A stretch of 64,000 nucleotides of DNA from 2-12-FULL-35-15 sp036386835 (GTDB lineage: Bacteria; Bacteroidota; Bacteroidia; 2-12-FULL-35-15), in contig DASVUX010000064.1 in NCBI GenBank assembly GCA_036386835.1, positions 43,296 to 107,295 on the forward strand, in the 5' to 3' direction. Positions 6,918 to 14,959 of the stretch are shown here, piece after piece (positions within the stretch are counted from its first letter, which is position 1; each line of letters begins with the position of its first letter). A program made the position numbers and the translations under genes. The notes below the pieces were generated by a model, which saw nothing but the letters and a program-made list of their open reading frames with translations, made no database searches and was not told where the DNA came from.

Positions 6918-8010
6918 TATCGATGTCAATCAAATAGTTTACGGGCAAATAGCAGATCAGATTAAACTGGACGCGACTCGGAAGTCGTCAGAAGAACGAA
7001 AAGCATTTGAGACCCAGCTTCGCGCTAAGCTTTTACTTGAGAAGGAGGAGGAATTAAGTTCCTATAAGACCGAACTAAAGGAAAAAAGCGAACAGGTCAA
7101 GGACCTTAATAGAATGAGGGCAGAGCTGGAACGCTCCAAGCGAGAAAAAGAAGAATTACGAAGTCAAATTGAAGCAGAGGTTGAACAAAAATTCTCAGGT
7201 TCGCTAAATACCGAAAAGGAGCGTATACGGAAGGAATATGATGAAAAAAACAATTTAAAGATTTCGGAGAAAGAGCACCTTATCGACTCCCTCAAAACAC
7301 AGATCCAGGTTTTAACAAGAAAAGTGGAACAAGGAAGTATGCAGTTACAAGGAGAAGTCCAGGAACTTGAGATTGAGAACTACCTAAAAGAGAACTTTCC
7401 TTTAGATAACATCGAAGAAATAAAGAAAGGTGCTCGGGGTGCCGATTGTCTGCAAATTGTGAATTCACGTGAACGGATCAGCTGTGGTAGTATTTACTAT
7501 GAATCTAAACGAACCAAAGATTTTTCGAGTGCATGAATACCAAAGTTCCGAACAGACATGCAGGATAAGAATGCAACGTTCGGGGTTTTAGTTACTGATG
7601 CATATCCCAAAAACATAGAACGAATGACTTTGATTGATGGTGTTTGGGTTTGTAATGTAGATGAATTTAAAGGCCTATGCTTTGTTTTGAGAGAATCTGT
7701 GCTTTTACTGGACAGCTATTCAAGTACTCAAGAGAATAGAGGGGATAAAATGCACATGCTTTATAATTTCTTAACCGGCAACGAGTTCAGGATGCAGATT
7801 GAGAGTATAGTCGAAGGCTTTGTAACCATGCAAGATGAGTTGAATAGCGAAAGGCGAGCGATGGAAAGCATTTGGAAAAAACGTCAAAAGCAAATTGAGA
7901 AAGTTCTCCTTAATACTTCACACATGTACAGTAGTATAAGAGGTATTGCCGGAGCTTCAGTAGCTGAAATATTAGCATTGGAACTACCTAAAGCTGAATT
8001 GAGTGAGTAA
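6871..8010 (+). pseudogene. DUF2130 protein, interrupted by an in-frame TGA at a conserved Trp
   Basis: Read through the stop, this is a protein of about 379 residues typical of DUF2130. It has a zinc-ribbon-like CPECG near residue 10, a long coiled coil (about 30-160), then the conserved core GARGADCLQIV, YYESKRTKDFS, and after the stop IPKFRTDMQDKNATFGVLVTDA. In this family the block reads ESKRTK...W(I)xK, so the TGA at 7534-7536 stands where Trp (TGG) is expected; the frame is otherwise continuous from 6871 to 8010. GAD with ESK resembles the D...ExK core of PD-(D/E)XK nucleases, so a nuclease role is possible but inferred. The stop leaves a 221-residue N-terminal piece and a 150-residue piece from ATG 7558. 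TGA is a normal stop elsewhere in the window. Confidence 0.75.
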
Positions 8011-8594
8011 TGCGCGATTTAGACCAAACCTTTCTGAGATTATTAATAGTGTCAGAGCACCTTGGCTCACAACACTATTATGAAAAGTATGAAGGTTTAC
8101 ATTTCTTCCACAATGATGGTGTTAATTTAATTAAATCAACTTGGATAATGAGAGACACAGATAATACATTCATGCGAATGATGATACTTGCAGCACATTT
8201 GGAGAATGGACAATTTTATGAGGAGTACTATAGCTTACACTTCTTTTATTCTGACGATAAGAAAACTTTACTTATTGGGCGTGCAGGTAAGTATCACTGT
8301 GTCTTTCCCCAGGTAATTTGTGAATTGCCACATTTGTTCCTGGAGTTCAGGAAAGGAGGTGATGGACGGATCATTTATAAGCCATCACCAAAACTAAACA
8401 GTCATTATGGGATGCTGGAATTTTTTGGTTTAGAACTGGATGAATTTCTTCATTTGTTTACAGTTGGTGGCCAGAAGCCTGAGAAATATGGCGGTCAGCT
8501 TCTAACGATTGACTATACAATTGATCAGCTAAAAAGTAATCTATTTGAATTTATGCAAATCATTTTGAATGACCGGCAAGAAAAAAATGTATAA
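8010..8594 (+). CDS. Unrecognised family, copy 3, with an extra N-terminal module
   Basis: This 194-residue protein starts with its ATG overlapping the DUF2130 stop (TAATG), so it is translationally coupled. Residues 1-46 and 47-92 are two copies of the family N-terminus: MRDLDQTFLRLLIVSEHL...YYEKYEGLHFF and MRDTDNTFMRMMILAAHL...FYEEYYSLHFF. A single-module protein could start at the internal ATG 8148. The body follows the family consensus (VICELPHLFLEF, LEFFGLELDEFLHLFTVGGQ, YGGQLL, LKSNLFEFM). The first module looks like the remnant of a further gene copy fused in frame. Besides copy 1 it is the only intact member. Confidence 0.7.
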   Translation: MRDLDQTFLRLLIVSEHLGSQHYYEKYEGLHFFHNDGVNLIKSTWIMRDTDNTFMRMMILAAHLENGQFYEEYYSLHFFYSDDKKTLLIGRAGKYHCVFPQVICELPHLFLEFRKGGDGRIIYKPSPKLNSHYGMLEFFGLELDEFLHLFTVGGQKPEKYGGQLLTIDYTIDQLKSNLFEFMQIILNDRQEKNV

Positions 8595-8595
8595 A

Positions 8596-9042
8596 ATGAA
8601 ACACTTCGAGGAAAAACTATTCCGGCTCTTCGTACTTGCAGATCATCTGCAAAAGGGCAAACTCTTCAATGATTATATTTTGCTTTCTGATATTTGAAAT
8701 TTGGATGAGCCTCCAGAAGTAATAGGTACAAAAAATAATTGCCACCATTGTTTCCCCTTTGTTTTTAGTGAACTTCCTTCATTGTTTTATGAGTTTGAGC
8801 AGTTACCATATGGAATAATAAATTATAAACCAAACCCCTCTATGGAAGTTGACATTGCACTTCAATCATTTACGGGGCTTTCAAGTCAGGAATTTTCACA
8901 CTGCTTTATGCCGGGTCATCAAGATCCATATTGGTGTGGAGTGGATTTGGATCTAAATGCAACCCCAGAAGAAGTCGGTAGAAACTTGCTGAGTTTCATA
9001 AACTGCAAATTGAATCTTCGATTGTACCGCTTGGATTTATAA
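8596..9042 (+). pseudogene. Unrecognised family, copy 4, interrupted by an in-frame TGA
   Basis: The ATG at 8596, 1 bp after copy 3, opens MKHFEEKLFRLFVLADHLQK, the family N-terminus, but meets TGA at 8695-8697 after 33 codons. The same frame then continues without another stop to 9042: CFPFVFSELPSLFYEF, SFTGLSSQEFSHCFMPGHQD, NATPEEVGRNLLSFI. Alignment with copy 3 (YSLHFFYSDDKKTLL...HCVFPQ) shows no gap at the stop, so it looks like a single nonsense change. If translated from TTG at 8701, the 113-residue rest would lack the N-terminal helix. Confidence 0.65.
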
Positions 9043-9073
9043 AACTATCGTCAGTTTTATTGAATTCAGTCTA

Positions 9074-9199
9074 TGCAAAGAAATAATTTACAGCTACGAA
9101 TCAATAGAATCAACGATTTTAAAAATATATTCTTTTTCGAAGAACAAGTTGAAGAATGGAATCGTTTAAACTTGTCAAAATCAAAAATGGGTTGTTGAT
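9074..9199 (+). CDS. Possible 41-residue ORF
   Basis: An ATG frame (MQRNNLQLRINRINDF...EEQVEEWNRLNLSKS) fills the gap between paralogue copy 4 and the excisionase-like gene. It is charged and probably helical. No family is recognised, and it may be a chance or residual frame. Confidence 0.2.
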
Positions 9200-9243
9200 T
9201 CGGATAAAATCAGCCGCTAACAGCATAATAAATAAGAGTCAAT

Positions 9244-9597
9244 ATGAGAGAAAAATTGATAGAACTGCAAGAACTGATGCACCTGCTTGGATGCCAGGAT
9301 GAGCGCACGATTCAGAAATGGTGTAGAAACCATAAGGTTCCTATTCTAAAACTTGGAAAGAAGAGTTATGTCATCGAGGACTTTATTGATATTTTGATAA
9401 AAAAGACTGTCGATAAATTTGTTCACGCTAATTATAAACATCCGGAAGAAGTTATTTCTGCCTTACACGAGGATAATAAAATTGCTTTAGCTGAACTTTT
9501 AGACGCTCCGGTAAATCAGGGAGTGAAGCAGAAATTTCGCGTGGCAAAAAATAGCAAAGCCGCTGAAAAGTTTCTTGACCAATTAAATGTTGCATAA
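9244..9597 (+). CDS. Excisionase-like / MerR-type helix-turn-helix protein
   Basis: The 117-residue protein begins with a winged-helix-like segment (about 5-50): LIELQELMHLLGCQDERTI, then WCRNHKVPILKLGKKSYVIED, the pattern of excisionase-type HTH domains found beside Bacteroidota integrases. The C-terminal half is helical and basic (GVKQKFRVAKNSKAAEKFL). It overlaps the next small gene by 1 bp and lies upstream of the tyrosine recombinase on the same strand, the normal place for a recombination directionality factor or an accessory DNA-binding protein. The family call is by motif and context. Confidence 0.6.
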   Translation: MREKLIELQELMHLLGCQDERTIQKWCRNHKVPILKLGKKSYVIEDFIDILIKKTVDKFVHANYKHPEEVISALHEDNKIALAELLDAPVNQGVKQKFRVAKNSKAAEKFLDQLNVA

Positions 9598-9846
9598 TGA
9601 AAAAAATACCTGCAAAATTTCACGGATGTGGTGTTAAGGTCAAGTGCATAAAGTGCAAGTCCGTTGTGAATGATGTTTGTAAAAAAAACAGGAAAACCAC
9701 TCGCTTCATGCCAATTTAAGTCTCGTCATAAATATAATTTGGTAGTTCATATTCCAGGCACTCACAATAGCACCAGGCAGCGAATCTCTGATGCAAAGGA
9801 TTTTAATTTTGCGCTAGATGAACTAATTAAATTTAAAGATGACTAA
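9597..9846 (+). pseudogene. Small Cys-rich recombinase-associated protein, frameshifted in an A run
   Basis: The ATG at 9597 overlaps the preceding stop. The first frame gives MKKIPAKFHGCGVKVKCIKC...NDVCKK and then stops at 9717. Removing one A from the eight-A run at 9681-9688 gives CKKTGKPLASCQFKSRHKYNLVVHIPGT...ALDELIKF, ending at 9844-9846 (about 82 residues). Four Cys in CGVKVKCIKC...C suggest a zinc-binding N-terminus, and the second part resembles the arm/core-binding segment that sits before integrases in this phylum. It lies between the excisionase-like gene and the recombinase, so it was probably part of the integration module. Confidence 0.55.
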
Positions 9847-9887
9847 AGGAGAACAATTATAACAAAAAAACTGTCGTTAAAAGTAAA

Positions 9888-10937
9888 TTGGATACCTCAC
9901 TAAAAGGATTAATGGCAGAATATCTTAATTCTATTTCCGGGGGCGGTACACATGAGCACTTGTCAAGAAAATTAAGTAAGGAATATATTAATGAGACATC
10001 AAGAGTATTTGTAAATTTTTGCACATCACTTCGAACAGCCGGTTACACAATTGAAAATATCAATATCAAGGATATTGGAGATGATGAGGTTGAAATTTTT
10101 TTCAAGCACCTTAAAACAAAGAATATATCGGATACCACTCATTCTAAGAACTTTGTAATTTTAAAAGCGTTTGTCAATTGGGTGATTAAAGTTAAAAGCT
10201 TAGATATACCCAATGTTTTTAGACGAGCGAAGTTAAAGTTCAGTAGCACAAAAAGAAATTTAATGAAACCGGAGCAATTCCAACAGCTTTTGAGCATTAT
10301 AACTCCCGAAAATGGACATAAAACATTAAAAAGTGGAAAGAAATTAAATGTGTTTACCACTTGGTTAAAAACAGCAATTCAGTTGGCAATGGAAACAGGG
10401 CTTAGAAGAGAAGAAATCTTTCAATTGCGGTGGAGTAATATTAGAAACATTTCGAATGATAATGATCCTCGCCTAATTATAGATACAAACAATTTAAAGG
10501 TTAACAGACAACAATTCGGCACTGATACAGGAAAAAATATGAAACCAATTCCAGTCACAAAAGGACTCTTTAAGTTATTGCTTGAATTAGGGTATGAAGA
10601 AAAAATGAATGAAGACACGTATCTTGTCGTACGAGCTCCGGAATTAAAAATTGATTACTTGCTTGACCAACTTACCAGAGGGTTTAGCCATTATCTTAAG
10701 CAAGTCACAGATTTAAAAATCGAGTTTAAGGATTTACGGAAAACCTACATTAACTACCTTTCCAAACATTTGGGTGATAAGACTAAATTGTTTACTGGGC
10801 ACTCCGATGACCAAGTACTCAGAGACTCTTATCTAAACAAGGAGTTTATGGCAGGAAATCTTAGTAATATTGATTTATTTAAGGTTTCACAAAAGAAAAT
10901 TCTGTTCCGGAGAGTTAATTACATCGAAATTCTTTGA
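9888..10937 (+). CDS. Tyrosine recombinase (phage-type integrase), start codon apparently damaged
   Basis: The 349-residue protein has a SAM-like core-binding domain (about 10-105) and a catalytic domain with R173 (METGLRREE), R284 (KDLRKTY), H305 (LFTGHS) and nucleophile Y315 (SYLNKEF). The first His of the usual HxLR box is Lys here (KDLR). The frame opens only with TTG at 9888, but it stays open upstream to NKKTVVKSKLD, and a purine-rich AAAGGAG at 9846-9851 is followed by TTATAACAAA. One added G (ATGAAC) would restore an ATG start at about 9859. So the start was either lost by a one-base deletion or misread. It should integrate and excise the surrounding element; no attachment repeats were found. 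Confidence 0.85.
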   Translation: MDTSLKGLMAEYLNSISGGGTHEHLSRKLSKEYINETSRVFVNFCTSLRTAGYTIENINIKDIGDDEVEIFFKHLKTKNISDTTHSKNFVILKAFVNWVIKVKSLDIPNVFRRAKLKFSSTKRNLMKPEQFQQLLSIITPENGHKTLKSGKKLNVFTTWLKTAIQLAMETGLRREEIFQLRWSNIRNISNDNDPRLIIDTNNLKVNRQQFGTDTGKNMKPIPVTKGLFKLLLELGYEEKMNEDTYLVVRAPELKIDYLLDQLTRGFSHYLKQVTDLKIEFKDLRKTYINYLSKHLGDKTKLFTGHSDDQVLRDSYLNKEFMAGNLSNIDLFKVSQKKILFRRVNYIEIL

Positions 10938-11082
10938 TTAAATTTAAGATCTGCGTTCCGGTGAGTTGCCCCCTGTCCATTTTAAAAGCCGGATAGCAGG
11001 CCGTTAGTTTGCTTTCTTTTGAAAGCTGCAAAAGGTGAAATTCTGCAAAAGAGTTCTTAGTTTCTAATTCCGATTTAGCCAT
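10915..11082 (-). CDS. Possible 55-residue ORF opposite the recombinase 3' end
   Basis: An ATG at 11082 opens a 55-codon frame (MAKSELETKNSFAEFHLLQL ... MDRGQLTGTQILNLIKEF) that overlaps the last 23 bp of the recombinase on the other strand. Composition is like a real cytoplasmic protein, and it could be the remnant of a gene cut by the element. No family is recognised. Confidence 0.3.
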   Translation of the reverse strand: MAKSELETKNSFAEFHLLQLSKESKLTACYPAFKMDRGQLTGTQILNLIKEFRCN

Positions 11083-11125
11083 TTATTCAACTTTGGTCAG
11101 TCTTGATCCTGAATACGAAAAGATT

Positions 11126-11773
11126 TTAATGCTTTTCCTCCATTACCCTAAAGGTTAGATTAATTCTCTGTCGTAACACTTTCGCTGATTTTGGGATTTG
11201 ATGTTTCCAATAGTGTTGAGTCGCGCCTTGCATTAACAAGAAGCTGCCATGAGTAAGGAGAATATTTGCTTTTGCTTCAGCCAAATGTTTGTGTTTCAGT
11301 TGAAAGGTTCTGCTTTCACCAAAACTCACTGAACCAATAACGGGATTAATACCAAGTTCTTTTTCATCATCGCTATGCCAGGAAACACTATCCGAACCCT
11401 TCCTATAAAGATTTATTAGAACACTTGTGAAAGAAGTATTTGATATTTTTTCAATACGTTCTTTGATTTTCAACAATTCATTTGTCCAAGGTTTAGGATT
11501 CATTGGAATGTTCGAATAAGTATAAGATGACCCTATATCCCCATACCATGCCGTAAGCCTCGGCAGATCATATACCTTTTCATAAAACGTCATCTTATCT
11601 TGCCGCCATTCAATATCATTTAATAATTTGTTAAAAAAAATGTCACTCTCTTCTTTGCTAAAGAAACCGTTGTAAAGGGTTATGTCGCTGTCTGGAAAAT
11701 CTAATTTTGAAACCGCAAATGGTTCCGATCTAAAAATTTCTTCTTGACTTGAAAATAAATCTTCCATCCTCAA
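11126..11773 (-). CDS. AlkB-type 2-oxoglutarate/Fe(II)-dependent dioxygenase
   Basis: The 215-residue protein matches the AlkB/ALKBH family. After the substrate-lid segment (PRLTAWYGD, about 71-79), the iron ligands are H133 and D135 (WHSDDE) and H191 (HQIPK), and the 2-oxoglutarate-binding arginines are in the C-terminal RQRINLTFR (about 201-209). Such enzymes reverse N-alkyl lesions such as 1-methyladenine and 3-methylcytosine in DNA or RNA by oxidative demethylation. No signal peptide is present. It is a single gene, divergent from the Crp/Fnr regulator, with about 170 bp between them. Assignment is strong; the substrate is inferred from the family. Confidence 0.92.
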   Translation of the reverse strand: MRMEDLFSSQEEIFRSEPFAVSKLDFPDSDITLYNGFFSKEESDIFFNKLLNDIEWRQDKMTFYEKVYDLPRLTAWYGDIGSSYTYSNIPMNPKPWTNELLKIKERIEKISNTSFTSVLINLYRKGSDSVSWHSDDEKELGINPVIGSVSFGESRTFQLKHKHLAEAKANILLTHGSFLLMQGATQHYWKHQIPKSAKVLRQRINLTFRVMEEKH

Positions 11774-11943
11774 ATATTAGTATAATTTCAGAATCAGCTT
11801 CGAATATTATCGTTATTTATTAAATATAGCCAAGATATTAATAGTCAGAATAATAAACTTTCTGTGAGCTAAATAAGATTTCCTACCTATTTGTGTCCGA
11901 ATTCCTAATACTTTTCGCACATTCTCCGTATTTTTATACTCTC

Positions 11944-12549
11944 ATGACGGAAAAATACACAAACCCAACCTCAACTAAGCAGCTAATAGCATATTTTGAT
12001 AAAATGCTGCCTCTTACGGAAGAGCAACGGGAGTTGGTTATTGCCAAGTTCCAGCCCAGGCTTTACAGAAAACGCCAATTCATCTTGCAGGAAGGTGATG
12101 TTTGTACCGTTTTTAATTTCGTGGTCACTGGCTGCCTAAGGATGTATAAAATAGACGAAGCCGGAACGACCCACATAATACAGTTTGCAACCGAAAATTG
12201 GTGGATTTCAGATATGGGTAGTTTTTATTCTACAAACCCGTCCGAATTGAACATTGAAGCCATCGAAGATACCACAGTTCTCCAAATCAAACATAACGAC
12301 CTTCTTGATTTATATATCCAAGCACCCAAATTTGATAGACTTTTCAGGGTCTTAGTTGAGAATAGTCTTATTGGAATGCAGAATCGTTTATTGCAGACTA
12401 TTGGTTCGGACGCAAGAGTCAGATATGAAGCTTTTTTGAAGCAATATCCTCAATTAGCTAACAGAATCCCCAACACCCATATTGCCTCTTACCTTGGCAT
12501 AACACCTGAATTCCTTAGTAAAATAAGGAATGAGCGTGTTTCAGGTTAA
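11944..12549 (+). CDS. Crp/Fnr family transcriptional regulator
   Basis: I choose ATG 11944 (201 residues) over an upstream GTG at 11893, because the cyclic-nucleotide-binding-like fold begins just after MTEKYTNP. The beta-barrel (about 40-130) contains RQFILQEGDVC and GCLRMYK; the C-terminal part has NTHIASYLGITPEFLSKIR, the recognition helix of this regulator class. No Cys cluster for an Fnr-type iron-sulfur centre is seen. It lies 113 bp upstream of the redox gene cluster and has a clear paralogue, now broken, at the far end of that cluster (18156-18760), so it is the likely local regulator. Confidence 0.85.
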   Translation: MTEKYTNPTSTKQLIAYFDKMLPLTEEQRELVIAKFQPRLYRKRQFILQEGDVCTVFNFVVTGCLRMYKIDEAGTTHIIQFATENWWISDMGSFYSTNPSELNIEAIEDTTVLQIKHNDLLDLYIQAPKFDRLFRVLVENSLIGMQNRLLQTIGSDARVRYEAFLKQYPQLANRIPNTHIASYLGITPEFLSKIRNERVSG

Positions 12550-12662
12550 TCTACCCTTAATCTAGTTTAAGAGTATTTCATAAACTATCTTATAAGCCCA
12601 CGCGGCTTAGTCTCCCGATCTTTGTCTTAGAAAATAATTAATAACTCTAAAAACAAAAGATC

Positions 12663-13313
12663 ATGAAAAATTCAAATTTAAAAGTAGCCGTAATCGGCTT
12701 AGGAAACATCGGAAAAGTAGTTGCGTCAAATCTTGTAAAAGGTGGTCGCGAAGTTATTGTAGCAGACAAAACATTTGCTAAAGCAGAAGATCTTGCTAAA
12801 AACTTAGGTTCACTTGCAAAACCATCTGAAATTGGTGAAGCTATTAAATCAGCAGATATTGTTGTATTAGCAGTTTATTTCGCTTCCATTAAAGAAATCT
12901 TCGTTCAATACGCTTCTGAACTTGAAGGAAAAATTATTGTTGATCCTTCAAATCCAATTGCGCCAGACGACAAAGGCGGATTCAAAAAGATCATCGGTCA
13001 GAATGAATCTTCCGGACAGATCCTTTCTACCCTTTTACCAAAAGATGCAAAGTTGGCAAAAGCTTTAGGAACATTGGGTGCTGCAACTTTAGAACAAGCC
13101 GCTTTTAATGAACCGAGGAAAGTTGAATTTTATGCAACAGATGACAAAAGCATAAATCCGGAAATCGAATCTTTAATTAAAGACAATGGTTTTGAGCCTG
13201 TACGTTTAGGCGGTCTTGACAAATCGATCAACATAGAAGTATTTGGTGACTTACATGAGTTCGGTGCTTTAGGAAAAGCAGTAACACTTGAAGAAGCAAC
13301 TGAAAAAATTTAA
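12663..13313 (+). CDS. F420-dependent NADP reductase-like oxidoreductase (Rossmann fold)
   Basis: The 216-residue protein begins with a Rossmann dinucleotide motif, VAVIGLGNIGKVVASNL (about 8-24), followed by IVVLAVYF and KIIVDPSNPIAP, the layout of the NADPH:F420 reductase-like family (pfam F420_oxidored). In organisms without F420, such proteins are uncharacterised NAD(P)-binding oxidoreductases. It is the first gene of a co-directional run to 17986 with intergenic gaps of 5-60 bp, so it is probably part of one transcription unit of redox and detoxification enzymes. The fold is clear, the substrate unknown. Confidence 0.8.
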   Translation: MKNSNLKVAVIGLGNIGKVVASNLVKGGREVIVADKTFAKAEDLAKNLGSLAKPSEIGEAIKSADIVVLAVYFASIKEIFVQYASELEGKIIVDPSNPIAPDDKGGFKKIIGQNESSGQILSTLLPKDAKLAKALGTLGAATLEQAAFNEPRKVEFYATDDKSINPEIESLIKDNGFEPVRLGGLDKSINIEVFGDLHEFGALGKAVTLEEATEKI

Positions 13314-13360
13314 TCCAAGAAAAACAATTAAATAATTTAAAACAATTAAAAATAGAAAAA

Positions 13361-13840
13361 ATGAAAAAAATAATCGCAATCGCAGCAATCTTCGCTTTAA
13401 CGCTTGGAACTCAGGAAATAGCAACTGCTCAGACAAACAAAAAAACCGAAACGAAAGCAAATTCGGAAAAACAATCAATTGAAAAAGTGATCACCGCTTA
13501 TCAGGATGCATTAAACGCCTCTGATGCTGCTAAGGTTGTAGAACTTTTTACAAAGACCGGAGTATTGATGGCAAATGCTGCACCAACTGCTGAAGGAGCT
13601 GAAGCAGTAAAAGGAACTTATCAATATGTATTTGATAATTTCACTTACGACCTAAAGTTTACTGTACTTGATGTAGTAGTAAATGGAAATACTGCCTTCG
13701 TAAGGAGTCAATCTAAAGGTTCATTTGTAATTAAGGCGAGTAACCAAAAGGTAGATGATGAATTCAGAGAGCTTTTTGTATTCGAGAAAGAAAACGGCCA
13801 ATGGAAGATTGCTCGTTACATGTATAATAAAACCAAATAA
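13361..13840 (+). CDS. Secreted NTF2-like (SnoaL/DUF4440-type) protein
   Basis: A signal peptide (MKKIIAIAAIFALTLGTQEIATAQ) precedes a Lys-rich linker and a 115-residue NTF2-like alpha+beta barrel: the first helix VITAYQDALNASDAAKVVELF, then AEGAEAVKGTYQYVF and the closing strands RELFVFEKENGQWKIARYMY. This fold serves as an isomerase, a cyclase or simply a ligand-binding cup. It should act in the periplasm. It lies 47 bp after the reductase and 34 bp before the DoxX gene. A second, lipid-anchored NTF2-like protein follows two genes later. The function is unknown. Confidence 0.8.
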   Translation: MKKIIAIAAIFALTLGTQEIATAQTNKKTETKANSEKQSIEKVITAYQDALNASDAAKVVELFTKTGVLMANAAPTAEGAEAVKGTYQYVFDNFTYDLKFTVLDVVVNGNTAFVRSQSKGSFVIKASNQKVDDEFRELFVFEKENGQWKIARYMYNKTK

Positions 13841-13874
13841 CCGGAAAAAATCGGTTTTATAAAACGAAGAAAAA

Positions 13875-14330
13875 ATGAAAAGAATACTGTCAACAAATCC
13901 CGGAAGCATCACAGCGTTAATCGCAAGAATCGCCCTTGGCGTTGTGGTGTTCCCTCACGGGGCTCAAAAATTACTTGGTTGGTTTGGAGGCTACGGCTTC
14001 TCGGGAACAATGGGTTTCTTAACCAGTAATGGCTTACCTTGGATAATCGCATTACTCGTAATCCTTATTGAATTTTTTGGTGCACTCATGCTTATTTTCG
14101 GATTCGGAACACGCATAGCAGCTGTAGGTATAATTGTAAACTTCCTGGGAGTTGTAATTACCTCGCATGCAAGTAACGGTTTCTTTATGAACTGGTACAT
14201 GCAACCAAATAAAGGGGAAGGATTAGAATATTTTATCCTGCTTTTTGGACTGGCAATTATATCTCTTATTGCAGGTGGCGGCAAAGCTAGTATCGATGCC
14301 GTACTTACAAAAGACAAAATGCTGAAATAG
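13875..14330 (+). CDS. DoxX family membrane protein
   Basis: The 151-residue protein has four predicted membrane helices and the DoxX hallmark ARIALGVVVFPHGAQKLLGWFGG near residues 17-39, with IEFFGALMLIFGFGTRIAA in the third helix region. DoxX proteins are inner-membrane components tied to thiol or quinone redox metabolism; CatD of the catechol-responsive catDE operon of Bacillus is a member. Its place among a LigB-type dioxygenase, a hydrolase and a dehydrogenase supports a role in handling quinone or aromatic stress, which remains an inference. Confidence 0.88.
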   Translation: MKRILSTNPGSITALIARIALGVVVFPHGAQKLLGWFGGYGFSGTMGFLTSNGLPWIIALLVILIEFFGALMLIFGFGTRIAAVGIIVNFLGVVITSHASNGFFMNWYMQPNKGEGLEYFILLFGLAIISLIAGGGKASIDAVLTKDKMLK

Positions 14331-14371
14331 CCGTTCTATAACAATTAATGTATTAACATAAAAAACAAAAA

Positions 14372-14950
14372 ATGAAAACAATTAAATCAATGATTCTAGT
14401 GTTGGCTGTATCAGCTGGCCTTTTGCAAAGCTGTCAGCAAGCTTCAGATTCATCTTCTAAAATCTCGGATGATGAACTCGCAAACCTTAAAAAAATAGCA
14501 CTTCAGGTTGCTTCTGAAAATGATAGTATTGAAGCTCATCTAAAGACTTTTGATGCATTGGACTTTGATGTCTTCAGTAATCAAAAATGGGACAGGCTAA
14601 AAGAAAGTCATGCACCTAACATTAAAGTTTACTGGCCTGATGGACACATGGCAGAGGGCATTGAAGGACATATTGAGGATTTAAAGAAACTCTTTGTCCA
14701 TGCCCCTGATACTCGCATCATAGAACATCCGATTAAATTCGGATCTGGAAAGTACACTTTGGTTACTGGTGTCTTTGAAGGAACCTTTACTAAGCCAATG
14801 CCAATTGGTGGTGGGAAATTTATCCAGCCTACTGGTAAAGCATTTAAAATGCCAATGGCTACTGTGGGTCTTTGGGAAAATGGTGTGATGATCGAAGAAC
14901 ATTTGTTCTGGGATAATCAAACTTATGCAAAACAAATAGGTTTACAATAA
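14372..14950 (+). CDS. NTF2-like/SnoaL-type lipoprotein
   Basis: The 192-residue protein starts with a lipoprotein signal (MKTIKSMILVLAVSAGLLQSC, lipobox Cys at 21). The NTF2-like domain spans about 50-190: FDALDFDVFSNQKWDRLKESH, GIEGHIEDLKKLF, TGVFEGTFTKPMP and the closing WENGVMIEEHLFWDNQTY, the pattern of SnoaL-type ester cyclases. It probably sits on the periplasmic face of a membrane. It is followed by a strong hairpin before the dioxygenase gene. Catalysis is not established. Confidence 0.8.
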   Translation: MKTIKSMILVLAVSAGLLQSCQQASDSSSKISDDELANLKKIALQVASENDSIEAHLKTFDALDFDVFSNQKWDRLKESHAPNIKVYWPDGHMAEGIEGHIEDLKKLFVHAPDTRIIEHPIKFGSGKYTLVTGVFEGTFTKPMPIGGGKFIQPTGKAFKMPMATVGLWENGVMIEEHLFWDNQTYAKQIGLQ

Positions 14951-14959
14951 CAAGCATTT

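Larger units (their letters stand above)
5092..10937. mobile_element. Probable integrative element, partly degenerate (ends not located)
   Basis: Regulators at the left (two XRE genes), operators, an unknown cargo family with DUF2130 in the middle, and an excisionase-like/small protein/tyrosine recombinase module at the right give the layout of an integrative element. Most cargo genes are broken. I could not find direct repeats or a tRNA fragment marking the ends, so the limits are only the outermost genes that fit. Confidence 0.4.

Noticed and set aside
7534..8697. TGA at 7534 and 8695 as recoded Trp or selenocysteine codons
   Set aside because: TGA ends several intact genes in the window (for example the alcohol dehydrogenase at 17750), and no recoding hairpin is seen after either codon. 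Nonsense change or read error is simpler.
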